Source: Aulostomus chinensis (Eukaryota > Chordata > Actinopteri > Syngnathiformes > Aulostomidae). Taken from it: a stretch of 64,000 nt of DNA. The stretch is from positions 4,383,501 through 4,447,500 of the forward strand of contig JBBMOA010000012.1 in assembly GCA_037954235.1 (NCBI GenBank), written 5' to 3'. Below, one piece after another: positions 1 through 14,101 of the stretch (position 1 is the stretch's first letter; each line of letters opens with the position of its first letter). The notes beneath the pieces were generated by a model. The model worked only from the letters and a program-made list of their open reading frames with translations, had not been told where the DNA came from and did not search any database. The translations under genes were made by a program, and so were the position numbers.

Positions 1-204
1 ACACTGTGGAGTAAGTAGAATGGACACACACGCACGTTTATACTTGAGCTTCAATTCCAGGCTTTGATTTGGCAGTTTCACCCTCTTTGTCAATGCAGGC
101 AGAACATTAAAAGCCTAAAATCTGGCTGTCACTCAGTGTAATCTCTCACAAACTGATATTACTTATGTGACTCTGACATGTGTCAAACACACTGGAGACG
201 CGTG

Positions 205-542
205 TGACGTGTTTTGACGTGTGTGGCCGTTGTGGCAGGACCCAAACTCAGAGAGACACTGGAGAGGTGAGGTGACACAAGCAAACTCAAATACACCGAA
301 GTGGTGACCCGGCAAGACCCAGGTGGAGAAGATGAGGGCAGGAAGCAGCTGGTAGGGGAGGGACACCAGCCGCAGGGCTGCGACTGACGGGGGCTGATTA
401 GCTGACGAGACACAGGTGAGGCACCAAAAAAGGCAGGAAACTCACAAAGACAGGAAATGACAAGCACACCATGACACATTAGAGAGGAGCTACCAAAATA
501 AAACAGGAACGGAACACTAGAGCTAAAACAGGATGAAGCACA
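205..542 (-). repeat. Unclassified interspersed repeat, first part (interrupted by a SINE-like insertion)
   Basis: This segment has the look of a common fish interspersed repeat (runs such as CAGGAAATGACAAGCAC, AAAACAGGAACG, AAAACAGGATGAAGC). It appears to resume after the insertion at about 921-990. A related-looking segment is at 35231-35480 on the other strand. It has no good protein-coding potential; class not determined. Orientation is assigned relative to that second copy. Confidence 0.35.
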
Positions 543-554
543 AACTAGAAACAC

Positions 555-920
555 CATCCATCCATTTTCTTCCGCTTACCCTGTTAAGGGTTGCTGGGGG
601 GGTGGAGCCTATTGGAGTGGCTTTCAGGCGAGAGGCAGGGTTCACCCTGGACAGGTCACCAGTCCATGGCAGGGCCAACACATAGAGACAGACAACCATT
701 GGCTCTCCCAGCCACGCCTATGGTCAATTTAGAGTCTGGATGAACCTGGTCCCTCTTGATGTCTTTGGACTGTGGAGGAAGCTGGAGTACCAGAGAGAAC
801 CCAGCAGGAACAGGGAGAACATGCAGACTCATAGAAAGCCCCCGTGCACCAGCCGGGCTCCAACCCGAAACCTTCTTGCTGGGGGGCCACCGTGAGGACC
901 ACTGCTCCACCGTGCCGCCC
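555..920 (-). mobile_element. Full-length tRNA-derived SINE-like element with 12-bp target-site duplication
   Basis: Read on the - strand it starts GGGCGGCACGGTGGAGCAGTGG (A-box-like) and ends in GGAAGAAAATGGATGGATGG. A 12-bp direct repeat AACTAGAAACAC flanks it at 543-554 and 921-932, the mark of retroposition. The same family recurs at 18933-19190, 19946-20311, 23812-24184 and 56864-57223. Open frames across it are not genes. Confidence 0.8.
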
Positions 921-990
921 AACTAGAAACACACCAGTGAAAAATCAACATACACATGAGGACTTTCAAACAGTCCAAAACTTTTAGTCC
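921..990 (-). repeat. Interspersed repeat, continuation after the SINE-like insertion
   Basis: Begins with the right target-site duplication and continues in the same A/C-rich style (CAACATACACATGAGGAC) as 205-542, supporting one older repeat split in two. Confidence 0.3.
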
Positions 991-2310
991 ATCACTTCAA
1001 GCTCATGCTAAAACTAGACATGGTTCTGATTTTGCCCCTTTAAATGCCCTCAGGACCACGACTCGCGCTAAGTAGAGATGCACGGTTGTGTTTGAACACG
1101 GTCACTGTGGCGGCACCAGCTGATTAAAGTGACTCGTGCCAGTTGCTACGCGCACGTTCCGCTTTTCCGGCAGTAGTTAGGGTCCTCTTCATGGGTCTGA
1201 ACCCACACCCATGGGTGCCGGCGGGTGTTATTCCTACATCTGCTGCTATTTCTCAAGACGGCTGCCATGTATGTGGTACCCCTTCTGTGCTGGATGGAGA
1301 ACAGACACATTCTAGGTCATCGGTGTGTTTGCTTAGTCTCACTCATCCGTGTGAGAGACTGAATATGAGAGAATGCAAATGAAAAGTTGTTAATCAGGTT
1401 GAAATAATTAATTTGTCCATGTGGTCACTGACCCGTGACGTTAATGTCAGAAACTGTTATCTGAGTTATGCTTAAAAGTCAGAGCCAAACTTTGATGTGC
1501 GTCCATATTTTATAAAACTTTAAGTATGAGTTGAATTTCGGGGCTGTTCAGATATTTAACCCACAACTCATCTCTTCAAGGAAGCAAATATCGTTTCCTC
1601 CGTTCACATTTCAGGTAATCCTGTGAGATTGCACATAAAGTTGCGCATGAAGCCTGTTTTTCTTAGAACAAGGTTGTTTTCCTATCAACTTGGGGCTTCT
1701 ACAGGAGCAGATAGCGTTGTTTGACAGCCCGCTCACGCGTGGTGAGTCGACCTCAGACAGTTGCGCCATTATGACTGATAATCAGCTCCTCTAAGGAGAA
1801 TCCTAATGGGATTTCTACCTCTACCACAGGCATTTTGGCCTGCAGTGAACCGCCACTTTGATCAGCAGTCGTTAGAATGAGTCGGCGGGCCTCGGCAAAC
1901 GGGCTGGATTGAAAAACATCAGGCACTTTGGAGTTTTTCTTTCCAGGAGAGAAGAGGCCGCTCCAGAGCTGTTGAGAGCTGGACTGTTGTATCCTTCCAT
2001 CAGCAGAGCGGTCGCATTTAAAGATGAAAAAGCATTTTTATGCACTGCTGAGGAAATCAGAGGGGAAACACTGAACGGGACATAAAGATCCTGATTGATA
2101 AGTGACTTCCCCGAAATTACGGTCTCAAACGTATCCACGGAGCACTGAGAAAAAAAATCAGCATTAGAACAAAGAAAAGGAAGAGAAGTCGAGAGAATGA
2201 AGGATTGAATTGTTTCACGGCTGAGTGGGAAATGTCAAGTATCAGGACGGTTGTTCTTCCTTCAAGGAAAAGCTTGCCAAGACGCCACTGGGGATTTCTA
2301 ATTCAGTTCA

Positions 2311-2313
<3 letters not shown>

Positions 2314-2343
<30 letters not shown>
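2314..2343. repeat. (TG)15 microsatellite
   Basis: Uninterrupted TG repeat of 30 bp. Confidence 0.95.
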
Positions 2344-2348
<5 letters not shown>

Positions 2349-4326
2349 AGCGTCCTCGTCTTTCCTCTGTCCTCAGCTGCCACTTTCAACAGTCACATCA
2401 TCCTGGGATTAAAGCTAATGCCCCCTCAAAAGTCGAACGCGTACGACCGTAGAGGGCCGTCTGTTCCGACCCTCTGGTGCGACTCACTCGCACTGACAGA
2501 GGAGTGGTGGATTCAGGATGTGACGCTAAATGTCCAGTCAAAGCGGAAGCTGATTTCCTCTGTCACTCTCCCCTGCCGCTGATTCGACTTTCCGGCAACC
2601 AGTGTTGTCTTGTTGGAGGTGGTTTCACAGATCATCCGACACGTAGAAGAAGAAAAAACAAACAACATTTTGCCAGCAGTGATTTGGTCTGAAAAGTGTG
2701 TTTTCTAGCTGCTGTTAAACTAAGGAAGACGACTCCAGAGCAACGTGCTCGTGTAGTTCAAACCAGAGGCTCCTTCTCAGTTACATATTCATCGATCTGA
2801 GAATTCTTCGGGTCAGATGTGTCGAAAAATGTTGGCACCTGCTGGTAACTTCTTTTTAAAAAGAGGTTGCTGAGGAAAGAGTCGGACGTCAAGTCGGTCA
2901 CTTTCAATGTTTGACTCGCGACCTTTCCTATGAAGTTCTTTTCCTCAGGCTGCAGAAATCACCTGCAGCCCCCTTTGGCAAAGCTCATTCAAGCGAGAAA
3001 TACTGCGCTGCTGATACGCCTCCTTGTTGGTATGGAAATGCCGGGAGACGGAAGAAGAAGGCTGGACCGGCGCAGCCACCACCCCCGAAGGTCAACCTCG
3101 TCAGAGCTCATGGTCGAGGCGCCATAGTCAGTCGACAGGAGCACAACGGAAAACTCTCCCAGTGGGATATGAGGTCACGCGGCAGACGGAACAAGACCGT
3201 ATCACGTGTGTGGGGCTTTTACACAACCTTTTCAGGCTGGTAACACAACACTTCTTTGTACACCTCGCCGTCGGTGTGGAACCAGATGAACATTGGGAGC
3301 TGGTCGTTCTCTGAGCCGGCAGGACAGGCAGCGAAAGTGCCACTCAGTGCGTCTGTAGCAGAACGCAGGAAGGTGGCGTACACTCATTCGCCGGGGAGGC
3401 TTGAGGCCAGTGTTGGTTTTTTTTATCTGTCAACAAGCAACGCAACATCACAGCGAGATCATTTTCACAGCAAAATTGTGGAATCCCTGTGTGAAAGGGG
3501 CTTCTGAGACTCAACCGCAACAGCAAGTTTGTCACGCAAAACCACCTGGGAAGTCCTCCAAGGGAAGAGTTTGGAAAAGGGCAGACACTTTCTGGAAAAA
3601 CTCATCAGGGGATCGGATGGATCACCTGTCAGTCACGAGCTAACCTCCACCGCCAACCGGTTTTCCATGGTGAAAAGCCTTCGGTTGCGTTCTTTGCTCT
3701 TCTTTTCGAAGATGAAATACTCTCCATTCCTGATAAAACTGATGGAGCATCTTTGCTAACCTCTTCAAGAACCGTGAACCTGCTGAACCACGCCCCCATC
3801 TCGAAGGACGCTGAACCAGCCAGGCGAAATGGATCCCGTCGCGCTCTCGTGAATCGAGACTCACTGTAAACCCTGATGCTGTTGACCTCTGCTACAGAAC
3901 GCCTCAAAGCTGTTTAAACCTGGGTCTCATGAGGCTAGGATTGTTTGGCTCTGTGCAAACAACCGAAGCATCATTCAAGTGGGGTACTTGTTTAAGGCGG
4001 CGCGGCGGAATGTAAATGGAAAAATGTGTAAACCGAGGGGTACTTCTCCGTATTTCCAGGCAATTTCAACATTACATTTCTCCCATTTTCTCCTGCTGAG
4101 TAGAAAACAGCTGCAGTCTTATGGTGAGATGTGAAATTATCTTTCTGAGCTCTGTTTCTTATTATTCTCCATGCCAGTTTACATTTTTCATACACCAGTA
4201 ATTCCTGAAATAGACATTCCTCCTATGTGCGCTGTCTTCTGCAGAACTTTCAATGGCTGTATACATTATTAACTACATGTATGTGTTTTCCCCTGGAATA
4301 TACCTGCTTCCATTATATTTTACAAG

Positions 4327-4330
<4 letters not shown>

Positions 4331-4385
<55 letters not shown>

Positions 4386-4397
4386 ACACACACACAC
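4331..4397. repeat. (CA)n microsatellite, 67 bp
   Basis: CA repeat with one TA interruption at 4381-4382. Confidence 0.95.
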
Positions 4398-6343
4398 GAA
4401 GGCTCAAGTGTCAAACCGACTGTGCATGACTGCCTTTTTTCCACCTTAAAACAGATTTGAATTAAATAAAGTGTGTCATCCTCCCAGAGATGTTCCCTTG
4501 TCTGGAAAAGCAGCAGCAGCATGTCTTTCCTTCTCTTCCTCTCAACTACAGTCACACATTGTTCTACTTTTCTCTATTCCCCTCTGCTGCATACGTAAAG
4601 ACTTTCCCCTTTGCTCGATAAAACAGCGTTTTGCTTGTGCTGTGCTGCCGTACTATTAGGTTGTATCTCACTGATGCTGATGGGCATTGGAGTTTTATCT
4701 CTGTTGCCCTTTAATTCATCTCACGCCAGCAGTTATGATTAAGCCTTAATGTCTCAAAACACTGTGTTATGTGTTGCGGTGTCAATCTCATATTCAGCAA
4801 ACGTAATGAGAAATATGTTGATGCACGTTAGCTCCCCAGAAGATGCATATCGTAAATAATATCATATATTTGCAGGGGTGAAAGTGGCCCTTTGGGCGCA
4901 CGCCGCCGCCGAAGTTTTGCGGTTGTTAATTGGTTTTGGGTGATTTTTATGACAGTTCTCGGGTGTCTGTTCCCCACACAAGTGCAGCCCCCATAGCCCC
5001 ACCCTTCCTGCGCGACCCCTGGAAATGCTTTGAAAGCTGCTTTTTACAGTAACTGCCCACTGCAGTGCTGACAACAGGGAACAGGCAGACATGAAAAAAA
5101 ACGATCATCAGTATCACTCAAGGATTTCTTCTTCCTGTAGGTTCTCACTGGCAGACTCCACAGAGACAGTCCCTCCCTGGAACTCACTCTCATCATTGAG
5201 TGGCTCTGAGTCTCAATCTTCCGTGGGTCTAATTTTGCTAACTTTTTCTCTTGCTTCTTCAACGCTGTCACATTTTCTCCTAAACATGTCACTTATTTTA
5301 CGTTGCATTGTGCCAAAGCAGGTAGCCAGCAGCCGAGTTCTTTGATTTTGCCCTCTGTTTTATTTTCTTTCTCTTTTTTTCGTTCCGTGAAAGCAGAGCA
5401 CGTGTGGTTTGAACCAATCAAAGCTAACAATGCTGGTAAAGCTCACGCTTGTCCAAGAAAACAAATTAGGAAGATTCTAAAACAGTAACTGGAGGTCCGT
5501 GAGTACGGTCGGCTCCTCACACGCTCCGGCAGCACCTTCCACTGATTTGATGAAATATTCAAATTGTGGTTGGAAACATATGAACATCTCTCAACAAAAC
5601 CTGATTTTTAGGAGCCCCGCCCACTCTATGCTGACTTTCTCCCAATACGCTGACTTATTTGTTCGTTCAGTGGTAATTTGTTTTTAAGCCACTAGAGGGC
5701 ATCTGTAGGTGGAACTGCAGGGGGCAGAGTTGAGCCCCACAGTCAGAATTCTCCTCTGCTGTTGACATTTAACAGGCTGACTCGTTTGAACCGTCTCCGG
5801 GTGTTTGGGCCGGACGGGATGTTTTCCAGCGTGCGTGCAATTGTTCATTTTGTAGGGGAAGAGCAGCGTTATTGGTAAAAGTAGCAGTTGATTAAATATT
5901 TCTCTCCGGCATTGGTGAAACTCATCAGCTCATAAATCAGCGGACACCAGCTGGGTCCTAATTCAGGTTGAGATCAATATCGGGAAGGCGAGGAGACAAA
6001 TAGCCCTCAACTCACCTTCAATGACAACCGCCGACGCCATTGTCTCCCGGACATAATGGGAAGGCCTTGTTATCAGCCAAATAGTACATTAAGTAAGATA
6101 CTGCGAACCTAATAGACGCCATTATATGCCCCAGTATTCAGTTTAGGAAGCCATTTTTCTCTGAGTGACCTGGTGTGTAGGTGACAATGATCTATAATTG
6201 GGTGACAAGGGCTCAGGTGGAGGAGCAGCTGACGAGTAATTGATGGGTTCCAGGTTGTTTCTCCTCTCAAGAGCACATTCAAGTGTCCTTCAGCCAATAG
6301 AAAGTGAACTTCTGACTGCTCCTGATGAGCTGGTTGGCTCTCA

Positions 6344-6346
<3 letters not shown>

Positions 6347-6378
<32 letters not shown>
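6347..6378. repeat. (GT)n microsatellite
   Basis: About sixteen GT units. Confidence 0.95.
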
Positions 6379-6379
<1 letters not shown>

Positions 6380-7739
6380 TGTGAACTCAGGTGAGTGTTG
6401 TTACGGAGGAGAGGCGTGATATAAATAGAACCCATTTACCACATAATTCAGAAGAATTAAGTGATTCTTTTACCGGCTCTTCTTTGGGAAGGAGAATGCG
6501 AGGTTTGCTGATGTGTTTACATGCATCTATTTTAGACTTTAGCTGAAATGAAGCAATTTGCTCTGCCAGCCGTCGAGTGTGGCAGACAGCAGATGGAACG
6601 AGTGTGCGCCTGCAGACGCGAGTCAAACTGGCGAGATAGACGGCCGCGGTAACGTGTCACCTTCTAGGTTTAATTAGATCATTCTGAAGTGCTCTGTTCA
6701 AGCAATGAAAGACCTCACAGTCTGCAGTTGAATCCCACTCGTCTCCAGATCGCACAAACAAAACACTGCATGAAATATAAATGGAAGCCTCTCCCGCAGT
6801 GCTGCGTCTCCTTCGAACCACACGCGACAGACGACCAGTCACCAGGACAACAAGCGTTAGCACTGACACGTTTGTAATCATGCAGGTGTGAGTCGAGAGC
6901 CATTCGCTGGAGTCCACAGCTAGCTTAGCACAAGTCTGAGAGTTGTCAGCTCAGCTGCTGAAACCTGGTGGTTCAAACGACTGAAGCTTCAGATATTTTA
7001 ACATTTGTTCATAAAAATACCAGTAAATGCTGCACTTAACAGTGTTTTCTGTTCATATCGCTGTTTTGATTGATTAAAATCGCTTTTCTAAAGTGCTTCA
7101 CAGTCATGAACACATCTACTGTACCATGGTGTTTGTGTTTAACAGCAGTTTAGTCGTGAAGCGAACATCAAAACTACATGTCATCCTGCAGCAGCAGCCT
7201 AGACCGATGCCAACGACCCAGCATCCTCCCTCACAGCCTCAACTTTATTTCCAGCTCCAGCTTTCACTTCTCTTTTACATTTTTTCATCACTCAGACTGT
7301 AAACATCTCAGTGATGCTTTCATGGCGTTTGGTGCCCCGAAGCTGCCACGTGAGGTCAGAGAACACGGACGTGTCGTGGTCAGCGTCCCTGCAGGGAGGA
7401 TGTGCCCAGACTGTTAGTCTGCATCTGCTTTGTGGCTGAAGAAAGGTTCTATTCTGCACTTCTTTCATATTTGGAGAACTATTTAGGCTGTGAAATGATA
7501 ACCGGAAGAAGCGTAGTCGTGAGATTTATTCTGATAATTGTTATAAAACTGATAAGGATGTGGTCATCCATCCAGTCATTCGGAGCCACATGCTTCTCTG
7601 AGTAAATTAAGAAAAAAAAAAAAAGGCAATTGCTTCAAACCGTCAGCACAGCTCCTCTTAGAACCACTGGCCCTTCAGTGACATTTGCTCCAGGCATCAT
7701 TGCAGGGTGTCCCCTTCCTCAACCGTCCTCTTTAAAAAA

Positions 7740-7990
7740 AAGCACTCTAAGTTGTACAGAATCCTGCACACTGACAACAAACGCAACCGGGGGGCTGGAG
7801 CCTATCCCAGCTGACACTGGGTGAGAGGTGGGGTTCACCCTGGACTGGACAAGTCTGTCGCAGGACCATCAGGAGCAAAAGGGGTTCAGTATCTTGCTCA
7901 AGGACACTTGGACACGGTCACCAGGGGAAGTGAGGATGAACCAGCGACCCTTTGGTTGCTAGACGACCGCTCTGCCACGCTGCTCCTCAC
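7740..7990 (-). mobile_element. Degraded tRNA-derived SINE, V-SINE-like
   Basis: On the - strand the head has an A-box-like TGGCAGAGCGG and a B-box-like GGTTCATCC about 30 bp later. GTGTCCTTGAGCAAGATACTG, typical of fish tRNA-derived SINE bodies, follows. The 3' part resembles the shared end of the other SINE-like copies (7790-7850). No target-site duplication was seen; old copy. Confidence 0.6.
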
Positions 7991-10900
7991 AGAATCATCA
8001 GTTTGGCAAAAAAAGGCTCATTGAAACGTTCCGTCAGAGCCTCGGTGGCCTCGCGGTCTGACGTGACATGACGGATGGTAAGTAAACTAACAAATGTTGC
8101 ATCTCCAATAACAATTAAAAAACATGCAAATTAGTCCTTGAATGAATTATGTTTCTATGAGAAAAATAAGTCCAAAAAAGATGCGTATGTCATATGCATT
8201 TGACGAAACCTCTTTCAGCTGCCCTCCTCCCCATTAGAAAACCCTGCCATCAGCAACTTATTGTTAATAGAACATGCAGCTCGTAAATGTGGACGGAGTC
8301 CATGAACCAGTCAACCAGCTTCAGTCAGGTGAGTCCCTGCAGGCTCCAACAGCTCATCCACCTGCTCCGTGTGCTGGGTTAGCTGGCCAGGGTGGCAGTA
8401 GCTTGACATGGCCTCCAACACACACACACACACACACACACTACTTCTCAGACTTTAGATCTTTGCTGCTCATTCCGTCTCCACAAACAAATTCAACTTC
8501 ACATTTTTTTGTCTTGATTTGCGGTGTAAACAATAATTCGACCTAATCACTAGGATTTGCTCCACAGTGCAGCGTTCGTCTGCTCCTTTGTGTAAAAATC
8601 CCCAAACCATCAGGTTTGAGTGTTTGTTGTTTACTTTGTTCTTAAAAATCCTCCGCTCATGACACGTAACATGTCAATGGTGGTGAAAGAGGGTTATTGT
8701 TCCACATTGGATTTTGCAAGGTGACCCGTAATCCTTTAAAAACACCCCATTCTTGGCACCCAGAACACAGATTTCCCAGTAAATCCAAACAATCATATTT
8801 TCTGTTGTTGAAATAATCCTAATGGAGGTCTAACCCCTCGCTCTCGTCTCTCTTCACACTGGAGCCGCCACCTTTATAAATAGCTCTGATTATTCCTTAT
8901 ACACATGCTGCTTTTTCCTTGGGATTGTGCGGGGGTATTTTGGTCGGTCAGTCATGCATGCATGTCAGCCGTCTGTAATAATTCAAAGTCTCGTTTGTGG
9001 ATGAGCTCACATGGAGTTACGTGCAAAGCCGGGCCGGAGAGATCCAGTGAACCCAGTAGTGTGGAAAGCTAACTGAAGATTGGACCTCTTTGAATGAGCG
9101 GCTGATTATCGTTGATTAGAAATGGATTTCCGTGTGTTTTTACAAGTTTACTGGCTTGATAACATTCAGTGTTTGTTATGCAGTGCCGCTGTCGTTTAGC
9201 TTGGCTTTCATGTGTATTCGTCTAACATGTCAGAGCTGCATACGGACCTGACGGCCTTTCAGCGACATATTTCCAATCACCCGGGGACGAGGGAGCGCTG
9301 TAGCGTGCACTGAAACAATTATCATATGTTTGGGCCTGAGTCATCACCCGCATGTACAGGCCTGTTTTCCTCCAATGAATCCTTTAGTTTGTTGTTTATG
9401 GTGTATTCAAAGAGTTAGACTGCTGTTTTGGATGCAATGGGTTGTTTTTAGGATGGTAAACCTGGCTGGTGTAGACCAGTAGATTCCTTTGGCGTACGAT
9501 ACATGTCAGGGTTTTTCATTGCTGTGTCGCCAGTGACGCTCCTGTAAGCCACTTCCAAGGTACGCAGTTGGGTCTAGCTAGTCTAGAGGATTTCACTGAG
9601 TTAAATCGCTCGTGGAAGCAAACAGATTTTAGCGGCCAATTCGAGCTGATTACGGATTTCGTTCTGCTTGTTTTTTGACCAATGATTAACATTCCTTTCA
9701 TTGTTCTTGTCTAATGATATAAATATGAAACAGATGGGTTTTTTTCTGGTGGTTTGACTGTGAGTATAAAAGCAATGTTAACTGTCTAATTTGTAATGTT
9801 AGTTTACCAGATTAGCCATCTTGCTAATATGGCGTCCATCCACGTTGTATCTTTTCGTTTTTACTAACAATCCAAACGTGCATTGGAGCCAGCATCAGAA
9901 ACAGAAATGTCCATTATATAAAACACAAGTTTGTTTCCTGAGGTAGCTTCTAAAAGAAGGACTAGACAAGTTAGAATAAAGCTTCTGAATTTAGTAAGTG
10001 TCAGAACACTAGATTATACGCTAATCCAGCGGTCCATGTCTCCACTTTCTGGCGTGTGAAACCTTCAGAGGCCTTCTTTAATGGTTAGAATTTCCTGTGA
10101 GAACCAATGTCCCCTCCTTTTTTTTGTTGCTGTAAAAGCTTCATCTTCCCCTGCAGTATCAGCTTAAAGTGTACTTGCAAAGAGCGTCACATTGGGCAGC
10201 GTGGAGGAAACAACCTGAGAGCACTGCAGCTCCTTTAATGAAGTCCCCTCTCCTGCTCTCAGGCTGTATTCCTCTGCATCAATACTGCAAACCTTCACTC
10301 TGATGACCCTTGGCTCTCGCTGATTTCAGCCTCAGAGCAAGTCGATCTGCTCTGCCGACTTTATACTCCTGTTTCCTGCTGAGTGGTAGAAGGTAATACA
10401 CTCCGTGGTCCCTAATTGTACAATGGTTGCAGTTCAGACCAGAATCTACGGTGGCCCTTTGGGGTCAAAGTACATTGACACTTGAGGGTGCCGAAATGGT
10501 GAAGCGGTCGATTACGCAGGTCCTGGGTGACTGTGGGTTTGTGCCCCGTACGTCCAGAGTCACGCCATAGAGGTGAGAGCCAACGTGGTGTCGCTCTGCT
10601 GGTGAGAGGTGAACCACTCTAAAGGCATAAAACCAGGTCCCAGATCTAGCTTGTAACAACCCCAGACAGATGAACCTGAACCTGGAAAACGCCGCAGATC
10701 TGGAAGCTTCCAGTGACCACTAAGAACTCACATCGCCAGAAAAACAGCCTCATGTCCCCACGATGGAGGTGAGAGGGGGATTCATCTGTGAGGAGAATGC
10801 ACAGGAGTCCGTTGAGTATGAGTGTTCCGTCAGCCCACTGAGATCTGGTCCCGTGGGCCTCTGAGGGGACGGTGGACACCTAAGCCAGGTTCTCTCAGGC

Positions 10901-12100
10901 GGTCGGTGCAGAAATCCCCTGGCACTTCAAACCACGTAGGCCACCAGCTGCAGGTGTAGCGGGTCAAGTCTGCAGATGAAGCAGACAAACGTGTAGCAGC
11001 AGATTGCCACTAATGCATGAGTGTACTGTGAGGTTATTATCGCCCCATCAGGCGCGGCAACCCTTCTCCTGCTTCCTCCATGTTTGAAATAAGAGGTTTA
11101 TTTTCCAGCCAGGCCCCGGTCCTACTTGTGCGTCCCGGCTGGAAACGATGGAGCATCTGTGTTTGGGACAGCAGAGCCAGTAGATCGGCATTTGTAAATA
11201 CAGACTGGTCTGACTCATCAGAGGTGAATCAGGTAGCAAGACTCCAGAAAAACTGCGCAGCCAGAATAGCACCCATTAAATCTGAGGCTAAATGCACTGA
11301 ATAGACCGAGAAATTCATTTTTTCCTGTTTTACTCGGAGTTTTGCTGAGTTCTTTCTACGTTGTTGTGATTCTCCTGTGTTGGATTTCGTTAATTCCTCT
11401 CTATACTTCCTTAATGACTCTCTCTCTGTTTGTATTTCTTCTTTTTTGTGGTCATTGTTAGATTTACTGGGTTGGACTTGGGGGTTTTTTCTAATCGGTG
11501 TAGCAAATTTTTTTGAACTGCTGTCGCTTTGGGGTCCAATTTCCTTCTGTATTTTACTCACCAATGACACAGTGACTGATCTGAAAATTTAAAAGAAAGA
11601 CGAGTAAAACTTTAAAAACTATTTCACCCCCCCACCCCACCCCCCGTCGTAGGAAGGAGAGGTCAGGCGTTGAGTCTCCCTCTGAGAAACAGGGTAGTGG
11701 GAGTGGAGGAGCAGAGAAGGTCAAGAAGAAAAGCATTTGCAGTGCTGCGTGGTGTCAGTCTGGCCTGTTGTTAGACCTCTGGTGTCATAAGAAGACTTCA
11801 GTACTGTGCGAAAGTCATATCCAGTCATGAAACTAAGAATTCTGACCAAATATTTAAAGATATGCAGCCCATCTTTGTTCACTTTGACAATAGTCTCTAA
11901 TCTCTAACAGATTAATCTGTCATTTTAATCCCGTTTCTGCTGCAATTGCTTGATGCTCGCCGGCCCACTTCCTCTGAGCGATCCCTCCATTACCTAATCA
12001 GATGTTCCTCTCAGCTACAAAGAACAGGAAGGGTCAATGAGAGTCGCACTGCTGCTGAAACCTTCCTGCAGTTGTGCCTCCAAGAGCTGCTTCTGTTTGA

Positions 12101-12126
12101 CCCCCCCCCCCCCCCCCAAAAAAAAA
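12101..12126. repeat. Poly-C17 followed by poly-A9
   Basis: Homopolymer pair; its exact length is prone to sequencing error. Confidence 0.9.
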
Positions 12127-14080
12127 GATTGAGCGTCATCGTGGCTTTGCCACCATCACCTGGAAGGAGTAAACACAGAGAGCAATTACAAACGTGCTGA
12201 CCTGAATCTGTATTCCTGGTTTGTTGTTTGAGGGGTAGCAGTCTACCCGAAGTTGGACTGCACTGATGGGAGGTGACAGGAATCCTCTTTGGAGTTTAAA
12301 ACGCTGCGATTAGTTTTAAACTGACAGGAGAATAATGAGAGCTGACACCCGTCCGCTCCTCTGATGTCCTCCGTTTGGGACTCAGCGACTGCTGCTGTTT
12401 TTCTCTTTGATGTCCCATTTTCGTGTTCTGATTTAGTCGAGTGTATTTTTGGTTTCCTTCCTCCTACGTATGTTTGTCCCTCCTGTTTTCCTGTAGCGGT
12501 GCCCTGCCTGATATCGCTCACTCTGTGTCTCTCTCTCTCTCTCTCTCTCTCACTCACACACACACACACACACACACACACCCTGCAGAGCAGGCGTAGT
12601 CAACCAAAATCCCACCAGGTCCAGTCGGAGAACATTTCCTCCGGCAAAGGTCTGGAACATCAGAATGTCTACCTTCCATTACGGCTCAGTAGCGTTTATG
12701 ATGTGTGCAAGTGGCTCAGGCAGCAGGTGTGTCAGGGTCTGAATGAACACCTCAAATCAAATGAAGAAAGCACATCACGGTGATATTTTGTCAATATTTA
12801 CGTTATGACGTTACTCTGGAGACACGTAGTATTCTACTCTCATGAAGAGCTCGTCTCTCATTCCAAGCCACGTGTCTGTCTATTCTTGATCAAAATGAGA
12901 CGTTTTCTCAGTTCCTGTCTACTCTACGTCCAGTATTCATTTTGTTTGTAGTTCACTTTCAACTCACGATGAAGTGGTGGTTTTAAGGTGACATGGGGAC
13001 ATTTCAGCTATCCTTTAGCAGGACTTTGGGACGATAGCAGCTGCTGTTCTGATGACAAAACCAGGAATTATTAATCTGTTTATTTGTATTTTAACCCTTA
13101 ACCACGGCGATGTCACAACTGTCGTTAAATATTGATGAGAAAAGCGAAGTCTACCACCGCAGAGGCACGTCGGCCTTGAACTCATCGCCGCGGCCTGGGA
13201 GGCAGACTTGCTGGCTAGCTAGCAAGCTAGGAGTCTCAATCCCCGTGTGTTAGCGTGAGGTACCGACTGGCCAACACACCGATCACCTGTGCTGCTGGAC
13301 ATGCGGTGGATTAGGCACAAAAAATTGAGCACAAATTTAAGGTTTATGGAATATGTTGCCACTTTTTAATAAGATAGCGTAGATTTAAAAGGAATTATAA
13401 CAACAGACGTACTGTTTATTCATTGCACGTTTTCTTCCTCCCTGATGCTGCACACTGCCAGGTTGAATGTGATGCTAACCTTTGCTACAGGAGGTGAACT
13501 GCTAACTGACTGTATCTCCTCTCTGCCTCAACTCTGCTGACTCTACGGTCAGTGACTCATGAATATTCCTGGGAACTTCCCTGTACAAGTCTCTCTTCCT
13601 CCTCAAGTACTGACCTGCTGTATTCCAAGAAAACAGTAGGAAGCACACGTGCAGACAGAATAAAGTCCCGTGTCAAGCAGCCCTGAACCGTATAAAACTA
13701 CAAAAAATGATGTTGCATTCTGCTGCATCACCATTAGCTGTTACAAACATTGCAAATAAAACAACCTGAGCCTGAGAAAAACAGCCAACTGGAGGGGAGA
13801 ACCAGGTCTAAAGGCTCTGTGGGGGCGTTATGACAGAAGACCACACGGCCGACACAAAAATAGCAATCTGGTGAATGCAGTAAAACGCAGGGAGGAATTA
13901 TAAATCCTGACGTGAATAACCGTTAAACAAACACGTGGCCCAGCACAGGACGGCCTAGTCAGCACTTCACCTGCCCCTGAAGGACAAACGGCACTGCTCT
14001 GAGGACAAGAGCTTGCATATTTATGATTGGGAGGACAGATGGTTAGAGAGAGGAGGTAGAAGAGAAACCCTTCCTCACCA

Positions 14081-14101
14081 GAGGAGGAGGAGGAGGAGGA
14101 A
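14081..14101. repeat. (GGA)n microsatellite
   Basis: Seven GGA/AGG units. Confidence 0.9.

Larger units (their letters stand above)
933..7739. other. Non-coding DNA upstream of or within ramp1
   Basis: No supportable exon. Holds microsatellites at 2314-2343, 4331-4397 and 6347-6378. Open frames of up to 125 codons here have no family resemblance and several are translated CA/GT tracts. Confidence 0.5.

Noticed and set aside
2461..2520. LWCDS motif resembling the WC-x-W of RAMP proteins
   Set aside because: The second Trp, the flanking cysteines and a suitable donor are absent.
10495..10560. tRNA-like boxes (TGGTGAAGCGG and GGGTTTGTGCCCC)
   Set aside because: The spacing is loose, the cloverleaf does not form by eye, and no SINE body follows.
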